Source: Methylothermaceae bacterium (lineage in GTDB: Bacteria > Pseudomonadota > Gammaproteobacteria > Methylococcales > Methylothermaceae). From it: 64,000 nt of DNA. This document shows positions 29,400 through 41,441 of the stretch, in pieces. The notes under the pieces are model-generated. The model was given only the letters and a program-made list of their open reading frames with translations. It was not told where the DNA came from and did no database searches. Within the stretch, counting starts at the first letter, position 1. Each line of letters starts with the position of its first letter. Position numbers and translations under genes: made by a program. The stretch covers positions 62,001 to 126,000 of the forward strand of contig JALSIB010000037.1 in the NCBI GenBank assembly GCA_026981855.1, read 5' to 3'.

Positions 29400-30485
29400 T
29401 TACACCACCGCCTTCGGATACGACCCCAGCCATTTGACCCATTGCGCTTTCTTCCGTAACGCTTCCAGGGCCTCGGCCACCCTGGCGTCGTCCCGGTGTC
29501 CCTCGAGATCGATGAAAAACACGTAGTCCCACATGCCGCGGCGGCTGGGACGGGATTCGATCTTGGTCATGCTGATGCCATATTCGGCGAAAGGTTGCAG
29601 AATCTCATAGAGGGCACCGGGACGATTGCCGGTGGAAACCAGCAGCGAGGTCTTGTCCTCGCCGGTCGGTGCCACTTCCTGTTTCCCCACGACCAGAAAG
29701 CGGGTGGTGTTGTCGGGATCGTCTTCGATATTGCGTTCGAGAATTTGCAGCTGATACAACTCCGCCGCCACCTCGCCCGCGATGGCCGCGCTTTCCGGAA
29801 CGATGGCGGCCAACCTGGCACCTTCCGCATTGCTGCTGACCGCCGTGCGCTTGGCCTGGGGGAGAAATCTGTCCAGCCATTCCCGGCACTGGGCCAGGGA
29901 TTGCTGGTGGGAAAAGATTTCCTTGATCTCCTCCAATCCCCCGCACCGGCTGAGCAGGTTGTGATGGATACGCAGGACCACCTCACCGGAGATCAACAGG
30001 GAAGAGCCGAAAAAGCTGTCGAGGGTATGGGTCACCACCCCCTCGGTGGAATTTTCCACCGGGACGACGCCGAATTGACAGGCATCGCCGGCCACCGCGC
30101 GGAAAATTTCGTCTATGGCAGGGAAAGGGGCCACTTTGACCGCATGCCCGAAGTGCTTGTACGCCGCCTGCTGGGTGAACGTGCCTTCAGGCCCCAGAAA
30201 GGCGATATGCAGGGGTTTCTCCAGCGCCAAGCAGGAAGACATGAGCTCCCGGAAGATGCGCACCACCGACTCGTCACCGAGAGGACCGGGGTTTTCGCGT
30301 TTGACCCGGCGCAGAATCTCGGCTTCCCGCTCGGGGCGATAGAAGCAGTCATCCTCCCCCGCCTCGCGCTTGACCTTGGCGACCTCCAGGGCGATGCCGG
30401 CACGCTCGGAAATCAATCGTAACAATTGTCCGTCAATCTCGTCGATGCGCCGACGCAGCCGGCTCAGCCCCTGTTCCTTTTCCAT
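29400..30485 (-). CDS. pheA: Bifunctional chorismate mutase / prephenate dehydratase
   Basis: A 361-residue P-protein of phenylalanine synthesis. An AroQ-type chorismate mutase lies at about 1-90 (LRRRIDEIDGQLLRLISER), the dehydratase at about 95-270 (GPEGTFTQQAA, VPVENSTEGVV, DNTTRFLV), and a C-terminal ACT domain carries the ESRPSRRGMWDYVFFID feedback motif. No leader-peptide attenuator is visible in the 33-base gap from serA. Confidence 0.96.
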   Translation of the reverse strand: MEKEQGLSRLRRRIDEIDGQLLRLISERAGIALEVAKVKREAGEDDCFYRPEREAEILRRVKRENPGPLGDESVVRIFRELMSSCLALEKPLHIAFLGPEGTFTQQAAYKHFGHAVKVAPFPAIDEIFRAVAGDACQFGVVPVENSTEGVVTHTLDSFFGSSLLISGEVVLRIHHNLLSRCGGLEEIKEIFSHQQSLAQCREWLDRFLPQAKRTAVSSNAEGARLAAIVPESAAIAGEVAAELYQLQILERNIEDDPDNTTRFLVVGKQEVAPTGEDKTSLLVSTGNRPGALYEILQPFAEYGISMTKIESRPSRRGMWDYVFFIDLEGHRDDARVAEALEALRKKAQWVKWLGSYPKAVV

Positions 30486-30518
30486 AACCTTGTGATCAGG
30501 CCCTAGCTCAAGGAACGA

Positions 30519-31700
30519 TCATTGTATCACCCGGGCAGACAGCACACCTTCCAGGCTCTCGATCTCGGTGACGATATCGCTCCCCAGCCGCCCCTCGGCA
30601 TCGATCATGGTGTAGGCGATGTCGCCTTTCGACTTGTTGAGCAGCTCGACGATGTTGATCTGCGCTTCTCCGAGACAGGCCGATATCTTGCTCACCATGG
30701 CGGGAACGTTGGCGTGGGGAATGGCGAGCCGGGTCGTTCCCGGGGCCCGCGCCAGAACCACTTCCGGGAAGTTGACCGAGTGGCGGATATTGCCGTTCTC
30801 GAGGAAGTCGCGAATCTGATCGGCCACCATGACGGCGCAGTTTTCTTCCGCTTCACGGGTCGAGGCCCCCAGGTGAGGCAGACAGATGGCCCTGGGATGA
30901 GTTTTGAGGGCGGCGTCGGGAAAATCGGTGACATAAGCGTGCAGCCGCCCCTCGTCCAGGGCGGCGATCACCGCCTTGGAGTCCACCAGCTCGCCGCGGG
31001 AAAAGTTGAGCAAAATCGAGCCTTCCTTCATCTGCGACAACCTCGCCGAATCGATACACCCCCGCGTCTGGTCGGTCAGAGGCATATGCAGGGTGACGAA
31101 GTCACAAATCCCCAGCAGCTCATCGAGATTGGAGGCCTGGATCACGGACGAAGACAACTGCCAGGCCCGCTCCACCGTGACGTAAGGGTCGAAACCGCTG
31201 ACGTTCATACCCAGAGCCAGGGCCTTGTTCGCCACTTTGACGCCGATGGCGCCGAGCCCGACCACCCCAAGCATCTTGCCCGCCAACTCGAACCCCTGGA
31301 ACTGTTTCTTGCCCGCTTCCACCTGGCGGTGGATCGCCTGATCGTCACCCTCCAGCCGCCGGGCATAGTCCCAGGCCTGACAGAGGTTACGGCAAGCCAG
31401 CAACATCCCTCCCAATACCAACTCCTTGACCGCGTTGGCGTTGGCGCCAGGCGTGTTGAACACCGGAATCCCCCGGCGGCTGCACGCCTCCACCGGAATA
31501 TTGTTGACCCCGGCGCCCGCCCGGCCGATGGCCTTGACGGTTTCCGACAGGGACTCATTGTGCAGATTGTGGGATCTGAGGATGATGGCATCGGGATGCT
31601 GAATCTCCGAGGCCACTTCGTAATGCTCGCGGGGGAAACGCTCCAACCCGGCGATGGCGATGTTGTTGTAGGTCAGAATCTTGAAAATCGGCTCAGCCAT
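30519..31700 (-). CDS. serA: D-3-phosphoglycerate dehydrogenase
   Basis: A 393-residue first enzyme of phosphorylated serine synthesis. The NAD-binding VVGLGAIGVKVANKA is near residue 147, the catalytic His in LPHLGASTREAEENCA, and the C-terminal ACT domain (about 320-393) is probably the serine-feedback site. It overlaps serC by 8 bases; both serve serine synthesis, which in serine-cycle or RuMP methylotrophs draws on C3 phosphates. Confidence 0.95.
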   Translation of the reverse strand: MAEPIFKILTYNNIAIAGLERFPREHYEVASEIQHPDAIILRSHNLHNESLSETVKAIGRAGAGVNNIPVEACSRRGIPVFNTPGANANAVKELVLGGMLLACRNLCQAWDYARRLEGDDQAIHRQVEAGKKQFQGFELAGKMLGVVGLGAIGVKVANKALALGMNVSGFDPYVTVERAWQLSSSVIQASNLDELLGICDFVTLHMPLTDQTRGCIDSARLSQMKEGSILLNFSRGELVDSKAVIAALDEGRLHAYVTDFPDAALKTHPRAICLPHLGASTREAEENCAVMVADQIRDFLENGNIRHSVNFPEVVLARAPGTTRLAIPHANVPAMVSKISACLGEAQINIVELLNKSKGDIAYTMIDAEGRLGSDIVTEIESLEGVLSARVIQ

Positions 31701-32769
31701 GGCGACGTTCGAACTCCTGCATGAAATCGGTCAGTGCCTTGACCCCCTCCAGGGGCATGGCGTTGTAGATGCTGGCACGCATTCCTCCCACCGAGCGATG
31801 TCCTTTCAGGTTCACCAGCCCCTCCTGCTCCGCCTGTTGCAGGAAAACCTTGTCGAGACCGGATTCCGCCAAGGTGAAGGGAACGTTCATGCGCGAACGG
31901 TAACGGGGATCGACCGGGTTGCGATAAAAATCAGAACCATCGATCAACCGGTACAGCATATCGGATTTCTCGATATTGCGCCGCTCGACGGCTTCCAGGC
32001 CCCCTTGCCGTTGCAGCCATTCGAGCATCAACCCCAGCAGGTACCAGTTGTAGGTGGGCGGCGTATTGAGCATGGAACCCGCCTCGGCCTGCTGGCGGTA
32101 GTCCAGCACCGACGGAGTTCCGGCAAGCGGTTCGCGCAACAGATCCTTGCGCACGATCACCACCGTGATCCCGGAGGGCCCCATGTTCTTCTGGGCACCG
32201 GCATAGATCACGCCGAAGCGGGAAACCTCCAGCCGCCGCGACAGGATATTCGAGGACATGTCCGCCACCAGCGGCAGTGTCGTTTCAGGCACCTCCTGGA
32301 ACTCAACCCCGTGGATGGTTTCGTTGCTGGTGTAATGGAGATACGCCGAATCCTCCGCGACCTGCCAGCCGGCAACGTCGGGAATGGTGGTGAAGCGACT
32401 GTCCTCGCTGCTGGCGCTGATCTCCACCTCGCCATATTTCCGCGCTTCGGCAGCCGCCTTCTTGGACCAGGAACCGGTCAACACGTAACTCATCTTCCGC
32501 CTGCCACCCAACAGATTCATCGGGATGGCGGCAAACTGTCCGGTCGCCCCGCCTTGCAGGAACAGGCAGTGATAATCGTCGCCCACCTCCAGCAACTGGC
32601 GCAGAGCGGCCTCGGTGGCCTCCGCGATCTGCCTGAAATGGGGACCACGATGACTCATTTCCATCACCGACATCCCGCTGCCGCGCCAGTCGAGCATTTC
32701 CTCCCGCGCTTTTTCCAGGACCTCGACCGGCAACATGGAGGGGCCGGCGCTAAAGTTATAGACTCGCAT
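31693..32769 (-). CDS. serC: Phosphoserine aminotransferase
   Basis: A 358-residue class V aminotransferase. Family marks are the start YNFSAGPSMLPVEVLE, the GGATGQFAAIPMNLL substrate segment and the PLP lysine in YAGAQKNMGPSGITVVIV. It also serves pyridoxine synthesis. It starts 6 bases after gyrA. Confidence 0.96.
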   Translation of the reverse strand: MRVYNFSAGPSMLPVEVLEKAREEMLDWRGSGMSVMEMSHRGPHFRQIAEATEAALRQLLEVGDDYHCLFLQGGATGQFAAIPMNLLGGRRKMSYVLTGSWSKKAAAEARKYGEVEISASSEDSRFTTIPDVAGWQVAEDSAYLHYTSNETIHGVEFQEVPETTLPLVADMSSNILSRRLEVSRFGVIYAGAQKNMGPSGITVVIVRKDLLREPLAGTPSVLDYRQQAEAGSMLNTPPTYNWYLLGLMLEWLQRQGGLEAVERRNIEKSDMLYRLIDGSDFYRNPVDPRYRSRMNVPFTLAESGLDKVFLQQAEQEGLVNLKGHRSVGGMRASIYNAMPLEGVKALTDFMQEFERRHG

Positions 32770-32775
32770 GGGTTG

Positions 32776-35319
<2,544 letters not shown>

Positions 35320-35366
35320 CAGGTTCCAGAAATGGCAAGTGTGACAGGCGTCGGCAAATTTTCGGG

Positions 35367-35375
35367 ATTATAACA
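35367..35375 (-). promoter_or_regulatory. Extended -10 promoter of gyrA
   Basis: The minus strand reads TGTTATAAT, a perfect extended -10 element, about 48 bases before the gyrA ATG. No good -35 hexamer is present, as is usual for extended -10 promoters. Confidence 0.6.
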
Positions 35376-35409
35376 TATCGAGACATTTCGTTGGGCAGGA
35401 CGTTTCCAC

Positions 35410-35525
35410 GACCAGGGCAACCGCACGAGCGCCGCTTTCCCCGTTGGGAGTTGATTTTGCCCGGTGTTGAAACCCCGCTCCCAGAGGGAGAGGGGGAAAC
35501 CGGTTTATGCGACTGCCCTGGTTCC
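35410..35525. repeat. Imperfect inverted-repeat element between gyrA and orn
   Basis: The left arm (35410-35450, ACCAGGGCAACCGCACGAG, then CTTTCCCC and TTGGGAG) is matched by the reverse complement of the right arm (35478-35525, ACCAGGGCAGTCGCATAAA, then TTTCCCCC and CTGGGAG). The region can fold into one long imperfect hairpin. It encodes nothing recognisable and looks like a dispersed non-autonomous repeat, though no second copy was seen in this window. Confidence 0.55.
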
Positions 35526-35598
35526 AGGACAAAACCGCGCCCTCCGCCTCCCCGAAGAGAAAAAGAATCAATGGGGCCTGTCCCGGTTGACGATCGGT

Positions 35599-36144
35599 TC
35601 AATAGCGCAGGAAATGCTCGCGGTAATATTTCAATTCCTCGATGGATTCGAGGATATCGGCAAGCGCCTCATGCGCATTCTTCTTCTTGAACCCTTCCTT
35701 GAGATGAGGCGCCCAGCGGCGCGCCAGCTCCTTGAGAGTGGACACGTCCAGGTTCCTGTAATGAAAATAGGCCTCCAGTTGCGGCATCGAGCGGTACAGA
35801 AAACGCCGATCCTGGCAGATACTGTTACCACACATGGGAGACTCACCGGGGGGTACCCATTTTTTGATGAATTCCAGCGTGAGATGCTCGGCTTCCCGCT
35901 CCCTCACCCGGCTCTTGCGCACCCGCTCGATCAGCCCGGACGAGCCGTGATGCTTCTGGTTCCACTGATCCATCGCCGCCAACCGCTCTTCAGGCTGATA
36001 AACAGCCAGCATCGGACCTGTGGCGAGCACGTTCAGATCCTTGTCGGTCACCACCGTCGCGATCTCGATGATCACGTCACGGTCCGGATCGAGGCCGGTC
36101 ATCTCCAGGTCGATCCAGATCAGATTGTCTTTATTCAATGTCAT
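35599..36144 (-). CDS. orn: Oligoribonuclease
   Basis: A 181-residue DEDDh 3'-5' exonuclease that degrades RNA of two to five nucleotides, including pGpG from c-di-GMP turnover. [14 protein letters not shown] gives the first acidic pair, followed by the usual Asp and His motifs. The ATG at 36144 ([15 protein letters not shown]) gives the same length as E. coli Orn, with AGGA upstream. Confidence 0.96.
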   Translation of the reverse strand: MTLNKDNLIWIDLEMTGLDPDRDVIIEIATVVTDKDLNVLATGPMLAVYQPEERLAAMDQWNQKHHGSSGLIERVRKSRVREREAEHLTLEFIKKWVPPGESPMCGNSICQDRRFLYRSMPQLEAYFHYRNLDVSTLKELARRWAPHLKEGFKKKNAHEALADILESIEELKYYREHFLRY

Positions 36145-36229
36145 CCAGGGGATTCCTAAGTCATGGCTTGTCAGCGATTGTAGCAAAGGCTAAGCTGTTG
36201 AGCCGTCGTTGTTGTCAGATGGATTATTC

Positions 36230-37489
36230 ATGAATACGTTCACGTTCGTCTTTTTGTTGGCCCTTGCCGCTTCCTTCGCCATCGAATTCTGGCTGGCCCG
36301 CCGCCACGGCGCCCACATCCGGGCACACCGGGACAAGGTGCCGGAATCCTTCGCGGGAGCGATCACCCTGGAGGCCCATCAAAAGGCCGCCGATTATACC
36401 TTGGCCAAGCTCAAAGTGCAGGAAATCGGCAGGATCCTGAACGTCGCCTTGCTGCTGCTTTTCACCGTGGGGGGAGGCATCGATGCGCTGGACCGTTTCT
36501 GGTCCGGCTTCGATTTCGGCCCCATCCCCCATGGAACCGCCTTGATTCTTTCGGTCATGTTCCTGATGGCGCTGGCAGAACTGCCCCTCTCCCTCTACCA
36601 GACATTCGTGATCGAGGAGAAATTCGGCTTCAACCGCACCACCATCGCCCAGTTCATCAAGGATCTTCTGTTACAGGCGATCCTCGCGCTCGCCATCGGG
36701 GCGCCACTCCTCGGACTGATCCTGTGGGTCATGGAGAGCACCGGCAACCTGTGGTGGTTGCTGGCTTGGGTGATCATCATGTCCTTTTCGCTTTTCATGA
36801 GCTGGGCCTATCCGACATTGATCGCCCCCTTGTTCAATAAATTCACGCCCCTCGACGACCCCCAGCTTCGCGGCCGGATCCAAAGATTGCTGGAACGATG
36901 CGGTTTTCAGAGCAAGGGGATCTTCGTCATGGACGGTTCCCGGCGCTCGGGCCACGGCAATGCCTATTTCACCGGCATCGGCAACAACAAGCGGATCGTT
37001 TTTTTCGATACGCTGATGGAATCCCTGGAACCGGAAGAGCTGGAAGCCGTTCTGGCCCATGAGCTGGGTCATTTCAAACGCAAACACGTCATCAAGATGC
37101 TGATCACCAGCGCTCTCATCAGCCTGGCCGGCCTGGCCCTGCTGGGATGGCTGGCGCAGCAATCCTGGTTCTATCAGGGACTGGGCGTTTCCACCCCCTC
37201 AAGCGCCACGGCACTGCTGCTGTTCATGTTGATCATGCCGGTGTTCAGCACCTTCTTGCAGCCCATCATGGCCACCATCCAGCGGAAATACGAATTCGAG
37301 GCGGACGAATTCGCGGCCTCCATGACCCGGGCCGAATCCCTCATCCACTCGCTGGTGAAACTCTACCGGGAAAACGCCGCCACCCTGACCCCCGACCCTT
37401 TGTATGCGGCCTTCCATTACAGCCACCCGCCGGCGGCGATCAGAATCGAACATCTGAAGCGGGTCCAACAACGGAGCATGCCGGCTTGA
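36230..37489 (+). CDS. M48 family (Ste24-like) membrane zinc metallopeptidase
   Basis: A 419-residue CAAX-protease-type M48 enzyme. Multiple membrane helices surround the zinc motif HELGH (in VLAHELGHFKRKH), and the third zinc ligand is expected in FEADEFAASM. The N-terminal part matches the Ste24 clan (MALAELPLSLYQTFVIEEKFGFN). The likely substrates are membrane or misfolded envelope proteins, since bacteria lack CAAX prenylation. The ATG at 36230 is preferred over an upstream TTG. It is transcribed divergently from orn and followed by rsgA after 53 bases. Confidence 0.9.
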   Translation: MNTFTFVFLLALAASFAIEFWLARRHGAHIRAHRDKVPESFAGAITLEAHQKAADYTLAKLKVQEIGRILNVALLLLFTVGGGIDALDRFWSGFDFGPIPHGTALILSVMFLMALAELPLSLYQTFVIEEKFGFNRTTIAQFIKDLLLQAILALAIGAPLLGLILWVMESTGNLWWLLAWVIIMSFSLFMSWAYPTLIAPLFNKFTPLDDPQLRGRIQRLLERCGFQSKGIFVMDGSRRSGHGNAYFTGIGNNKRIVFFDTLMESLEPEELEAVLAHELGHFKRKHVIKMLITSALISLAGLALLGWLAQQSWFYQGLGVSTPSSATALLLFMLIMPVFSTFLQPIMATIQRKYEFEADEFAASMTRAESLIHSLVKLYRENAATLTPDPLYAAFHYSHPPAAIRIEHLKRVQQRSMPA

Positions 37490-37542
37490 CCATACGCCTG
37501 CGGGAACAGCACTTTGTTTGAACGGCCAACCGCCACTCCCTG

Positions 37543-38427
37543 ATGCAGCTTGGCCGCATCATCGCTCATTTCGGCAGGCACTGGGCCGTGGAAGGCGAGG
37601 CGGGCCAAATCCTGCTCTGCCATACAAGAAGGCACTGCGCACCGCCTTGCGTCGGCGACCAGGTCAAATGGCAGCCGACCGACCCGGGGCATGGGGTCAT
37701 CGTCGAGATCCTGCCCCGCCGCACCCTCCTCACCCGCCCTGGCAGGGCCGGGAAATTCAGACCGGTGGCAGCCAACCTCGACCAGGTTCTGATTGTCATC
37801 GCACCCGCTCCGGCCTACGACCTGTTACTGGTGGACCAGTATCTGGTGGTATGCGAGCAGCATTCACTGCAATCGATCATCCTTTTCAACAAAACCGACC
37901 TCCTGAGCCCGGCCGGCCGGCACCATGCCGAGAAAGATCTCGCCCCCTACCGGGATCTTTACCCGTTACTGTTTATCAGTGCCAGAAGCGGGGAGGGCAT
38001 GGAGCGCTTGCGAGCACGGCTGAAAAACAAGACATCCCTGTTCGCCGGCCAGTCCGGCGTCGGCAAGTCCTCACTCCTCAAGCGCCTCGTCCCGGACAAG
38101 GACATCCGCACCGGCGAGCTGTCCCCCGGCACCCGAAGGGGGCGCCACACCACCACCTCGGCGATGCTTTTCCATTTTCCGGAAGGCGGCGACATCATCG
38201 ACACCCCCGGCGTGGCGATATTCGGCCTGGCCGGCATCGATCCGGGAAAACTTGCCTGGGGCTACAAGGAATTCCGCGCTTACATCGAACGCTGCCGCTT
38301 CAACGATTGTCTCCACGCAGGCGATCTGGGCTGCGCGGTCAAACAAGCGGTGGACAAGGGGGAAATCAGCCTGCCGCGCTATCGGCGTTACCTGAAGCTG
38401 CTGGAAAAACTGCCGAAAATCTCCTGA
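37543..38427 (+). CDS. rsgA: Small ribosomal subunit biogenesis GTPase RsgA
   Basis: A 294-residue circularly permuted GTPase: an N-terminal OB fold (about 1-70), then G4 (LFNKTDLL), G5 (SARSGEG), Walker A (AGQSGVGKSSLL) and G3 (IDTPGV), with the C-terminal zinc knuckle CRFNDCLH..GC. It matures the 30S subunit. The orn-M48-rsgA neighbourhood fits the known orn/rsgA linkage. It converges with recR; a 6-base-pair stem (38433-38458) lies between the stops. Confidence 0.95.
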   Translation: MQLGRIIAHFGRHWAVEGEAGQILLCHTRRHCAPPCVGDQVKWQPTDPGHGVIVEILPRRTLLTRPGRAGKFRPVAANLDQVLIVIAPAPAYDLLLVDQYLVVCEQHSLQSIILFNKTDLLSPAGRHHAEKDLAPYRDLYPLLFISARSGEGMERLRARLKNKTSLFAGQSGVGKSSLLKRLVPDKDIRTGELSPGTRRGRHTTTSAMLFHFPEGGDIIDTPGVAIFGLAGIDPGKLAWGYKEFRAYIERCRFNDCLHAGDLGCAVKQAVDKGEISLPRYRRYLKLLEKLPKIS

Positions 38428-38459
38428 ACGGCCCGGCTGAATCAGGTCGTAAAGCCGGA

Positions 38460-39056
38460 CTAGACCTGCCGCCTGCCTTCGAAGGCATAGGCCAGGGTGC
38501 CGGCATCGAGATACTCCAGCTCCCCGCCCACCGGCACCCCATGCGCGATCCGGGTGACGGCAACCCCTTGCGCCTGCGCCAGCTCGGCGATGTAATGGGC
38601 CGTCGCCTCACCCTCGACGGTCGAATTGGTGGCCAGAATCACCTCCCGCACCTCCCCTTGCCGCAGACGCCCGGCCAGAAGCTCCATGCCCAGATCCTCC
38701 GGCCCGATGCCATCCAGCGGGGAAAGGCGGCCGTGAAGCACAAAAAAAAGGCCCCGGAACACCGTCGCCTGATCGATGGCGAGCACATCCGCAGGCGTTT
38801 CCACCACGCACAGGCGGCTCCGATCCCGGCTGGTGTCACTGCACAAAGCGCAAAGCGGATTCTCAGTGAGGGTGCGGCACGACCGGCAACGGCCGATCTT
38901 TTCCAACGCCTCGGTGAGACAATGTGCCAAATGCCTGCCGCCCCCCCGGTCATGCTGCAACAGATGGAAAGCCATCCGCTGGGCGGAACGGGGGCCCACG
39001 CCCGGCAAACACCGTAATGCCTCCATCAGCCGCTTCAGACAATCTCCTTTGTCCAT
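38460..39056 (-). CDS. recR: Recombination protein RecR
   Basis: A 198-residue gap-repair protein. The helix-hairpin-helix [15 protein letters not shown] is near residue 20, a four-cysteine zinc site follows ([16 protein letters not shown]), and the Toprim domain carries [12 protein letters not shown]. It is the last gene of dnaX-ybaB-recR, directly abutting ybaB. Confidence 0.96.
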   Translation of the reverse strand: MDKGDCLKRLMEALRCLPGVGPRSAQRMAFHLLQHDRGGGRHLAHCLTEALEKIGRCRSCRTLTENPLCALCSDTSRDRSRLCVVETPADVLAIDQATVFRGLFFVLHGRLSPLDGIGPEDLGMELLAGRLRQGEVREVILATNSTVEGEATAHYIAELAQAQGVAVTRIAHGVPVGGELEYLDAGTLAYAFEGRRQV

Positions 39057-39383
39057 CTAGAAAGGCAGGCTCATACCACCTGGAAGCTGCATACCACCGG
39101 CCAGCTCGGCCATTTTCTCCTCTTTCAGCCGACCGACTTTGTGCACCGCGTCGTTGACGGCAGCCGCCACCAGATCCTCCAGGATCTCTTTATCTTCTTC
39201 CTTGAACAGGCTTTCATCGATCGTCAGGCGCAACACTTCCCGTTTTCCATTCATCACCAGCTTGACCAAGCCGCCTCCCGCTTCTCCCTGAACTTCCGCC
39301 CTGGCCAGCTCTTCCTGGGCCTGCTTGAACTTTTCCTGCATTTCCTGGGCCTGTTGCATCAAGGCTCCCAGAGGGTTTTTCAT
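39057..39383 (-). CDS. ybaB: YbaB/EbfC family nucleoid-associated protein
   Basis: A 108-residue DNA-binding protein: MKNPLGALMQQAQEMQEKF start, a long helix, and a Gly/Met-rich tail (LAGGMQLPGGMSLPF). The ATG at 39383 is preferred to a GTG two codons upstream, since GAGGAG is better spaced for it. Located in the standard dnaX-ybaB-recR order. Confidence 0.94.
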   Translation of the reverse strand: MKNPLGALMQQAQEMQEKFKQAQEELARAEVQGEAGGGLVKLVMNGKREVLRLTIDESLFKEEDKEILEDLVAAAVNDAVHKVGRLKEEKMAELAGGMQLPGGMSLPF

Positions 39384-39421
39384 CGTCACTGCTCCTCAGC
39401 TTTCACGTTCGTCATCACAGA

Positions 39422-41041
39422 TCATTCCCCATCCTCGACCGGCCTGATCGTTCCAGGCACCACCTTGGCGTCGAAAGTCTCCATGATCGCCTTCACCGTC
39501 TCATCCTCGGCGATTTCCCGCTCGGCCCGGGCCTGCCTTTCCGCCTGCCGGCGCCGATGCTGATCGGCCGGGGTCTCGCGATCGACCGAACCCGTTCTGA
39601 TCTCCAGCCGCAGCGGTCGTTTCAGGCATTCGACGAGTGCTTGAGCCAACCGCGCCTGCAAACGCTCACTGAGCAAATGCTCGAAGGACTGATCCAAAAT
39701 CAATACACAACGATCGTCCTCCAACTTTTCGAGGACACAATGGTGGGCCAGCTCCCGGGCCATTCCCGGAAGCTTCATTCGCGCCACCAGGGAAGACCAT
39801 GGCTCCATTCCATTTTCCGCCGAACCCGCCGCATCCGGAATGACCGCTTCCCGCCGATCTTCATCCAGGGCCGGCCCGGGCCTGGATGAAGGTTCCCCCT
39901 GTATCTGGACCGGACGCCGACCACCCGCGCCCCGATCAGACACGCCCTCACCGCCGGCCTCCAGTGGCCGGAACGCCAGCATCCTCAGCAATACCATCTC
40001 CAGCCCCGTCGCGGGATCGGGCGCCCATGGCAGATCCTTACGCCCCATCAGGCCGATCTGGTAGAACAATTGCACGTCTTCGGGAATCATCGCCCGCGCC
40101 TGGGCAACCACCCATGCCCCATCCTCGTCTTGCGAGGCGGTTTCCGGCAGTTGCTGCGCCAGCGCAATCCGATGCAACAGCCCCAGCAACCCGGTCAGGA
40201 TCTCGGCGGGATCGGCGGCATCAGCGAACAGTCTCCGGGTCTCATGCATCACCAAAGCGGCATCCCCCGTCGCCAGGGCCTCGACCACCCCCTTGAGAGA
40301 GTGGAGCACCACTCCCCCCAACATGGCGGCCACCTCCTTGGCGCGGACCTCGCCACCCCCATAGACGATCGCCTGATCCAGCAGGCTCAGGGCGTCACGC
40401 AAACTGCCATCTGCCGAACGCGCCAATAATTTGAGCCCCTCCTCCTCGAAGGCAATGGATTCCGCCTTGAGAATACGGCCCAGATGGTCCTGGATCCGGG
40501 ACTGGGGAAGCTTGGTCAGATTGAATTGCAGACAGCGCGACAACACCGTGACCGGAATTTTCTGAGGGTCGGTGGTCGCGAGCAGAAATTTGACGTGGGG
40601 AGGCGGTTCTTCCAGGGTCTTCAGCAGAGCATTGAAACTGTGCCCCGACAGCATGTGGACTTCGTCTATCAGATAGATCTTGTAGCGACCGGATGAAGGG
40701 GCGTACTGGGCATTTTCCAGGAGCTCCCGGGTATCCTCGACCCGGGTGCGCGAAGCGGCATCCACCTCGATCAAATCGGCGAAACGGCCTTCATCCACCG
40801 CCACGCAAACATCGCACCGGCCACAAGGCTCGCCATCGTCCAGACGACCGCAATTGAGCGCCTTGGCAAGAATGCGGGCGATGGTGGTCTTGCCCACCCC
40901 CCGGGTGCCGGTGAACAGGTAAGCATGATGAACCCGATCGTGAATCAGGGCATTGCGCAATGCCCTCACGACATGGGATTGTCCTGCGATCTCGGAAAAA
41001 CGGCGTGGACGCCATTTGCGGGCCAGGGCCTGATAGCTCAT
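39422..41041 (-). CDS. dnaX: DNA polymerase III subunit tau
   Basis: A 539-residue clamp-loader ATPase. Walker A GTRGVGKTTIARILAKAL is at about 45-62, a zinc module follows (CGRCDVCVAVDEG), then Walker B and the DEVHML motif. The C-terminal third is the low-conservation tau extension. The ATG at 41041 gives MSYQALARKWRP, the family start; the longer reading overlaps the SRP RNA. No A-rich slippery heptamer for a frameshifted gamma form was noticed. Confidence 0.95.
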   Translation of the reverse strand: MSYQALARKWRPRRFSEIAGQSHVVRALRNALIHDRVHHAYLFTGTRGVGKTTIARILAKALNCGRLDDGEPCGRCDVCVAVDEGRFADLIEVDAASRTRVEDTRELLENAQYAPSSGRYKIYLIDEVHMLSGHSFNALLKTLEEPPPHVKFLLATTDPQKIPVTVLSRCLQFNLTKLPQSRIQDHLGRILKAESIAFEEEGLKLLARSADGSLRDALSLLDQAIVYGGGEVRAKEVAAMLGGVVLHSLKGVVEALATGDAALVMHETRRLFADAADPAEILTGLLGLLHRIALAQQLPETASQDEDGAWVVAQARAMIPEDVQLFYQIGLMGRKDLPWAPDPATGLEMVLLRMLAFRPLEAGGEGVSDRGAGGRRPVQIQGEPSSRPGPALDEDRREAVIPDAAGSAENGMEPWSSLVARMKLPGMARELAHHCVLEKLEDDRCVLILDQSFEHLLSERLQARLAQALVECLKRPLRLEIRTGSVDRETPADQHRRRQAERQARAEREIAEDETVKAIMETFDAKVVPGTIRPVEDGE

Positions 41042-41064
41042 GCTTGATGCCTGGAAATGAAGGC

Positions 41065-41178
<114 letters not shown>

Positions 41179-41267
41179 ATAGATCAACCAACCGATGGCG
41201 AAAAACCATCGAATAGCCACTCATTATGGCCATGTCGAAGAAAGAAAGCAAATCCGGCTTCGGCGGC

Positions 41268-41398
41268 CTTACCACCGATCACTGCTGCCGGAGGGGTCCG
41301 GGAAGGGTCTGTCAGCGGCCGGGGAGGGGTGCGCCGGGCCTGAATTTACGGACGTTCGGTACGGCGGACCCTTCCCGGACCCCGAAAAAGCAAACCGA
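41268..41398 (+). repeat. Palindromic repeat element, copy B
   Basis: Perfect 17-base inverted arms (41293-41309 and 41367-41383) enclose a 57-base core. The left flank CTTACCACC..TCACTGCTG..CGGAG and the right flank GAAAAAGCAAACCGA match copy A (14204-14316) in the same orientation. The core aligns to copy A only as its reverse complement (CGTCCGTAAATTCAGGCCCGG against CGTCCGTAGATTCAGGCTCGG). It lies between the SRP RNA gene and a diguanylate cyclase gene; the remaining 41179-41267 holds no recognisable gene. Confidence 0.85.
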
Positions 41399-41441
41399 CA
41401 GGCGTTGAGTTCGGCGGTTCCATTATCCCCAGCCGGCCGCC

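Noticed and set aside
35391-35690. Open frames on both strands in the gyrA-orn gap
   Set aside because: They overlap the hairpin element and orn, show no protein-like composition and have no ribosome site.
39422-41041. Programmed frameshift for a short DnaX (gamma) form
   Set aside because: No A-AAA-AAG type slippery run was seen in the gene.
41226-41408. 60-codon plus-strand ORF (MAMSKKESKSGFGG..) between the SRP RNA and the diguanylate cyclase
   Set aside because: Its second half is repeat copy B and the first half matches no family; no ribosome site. Likely chance.
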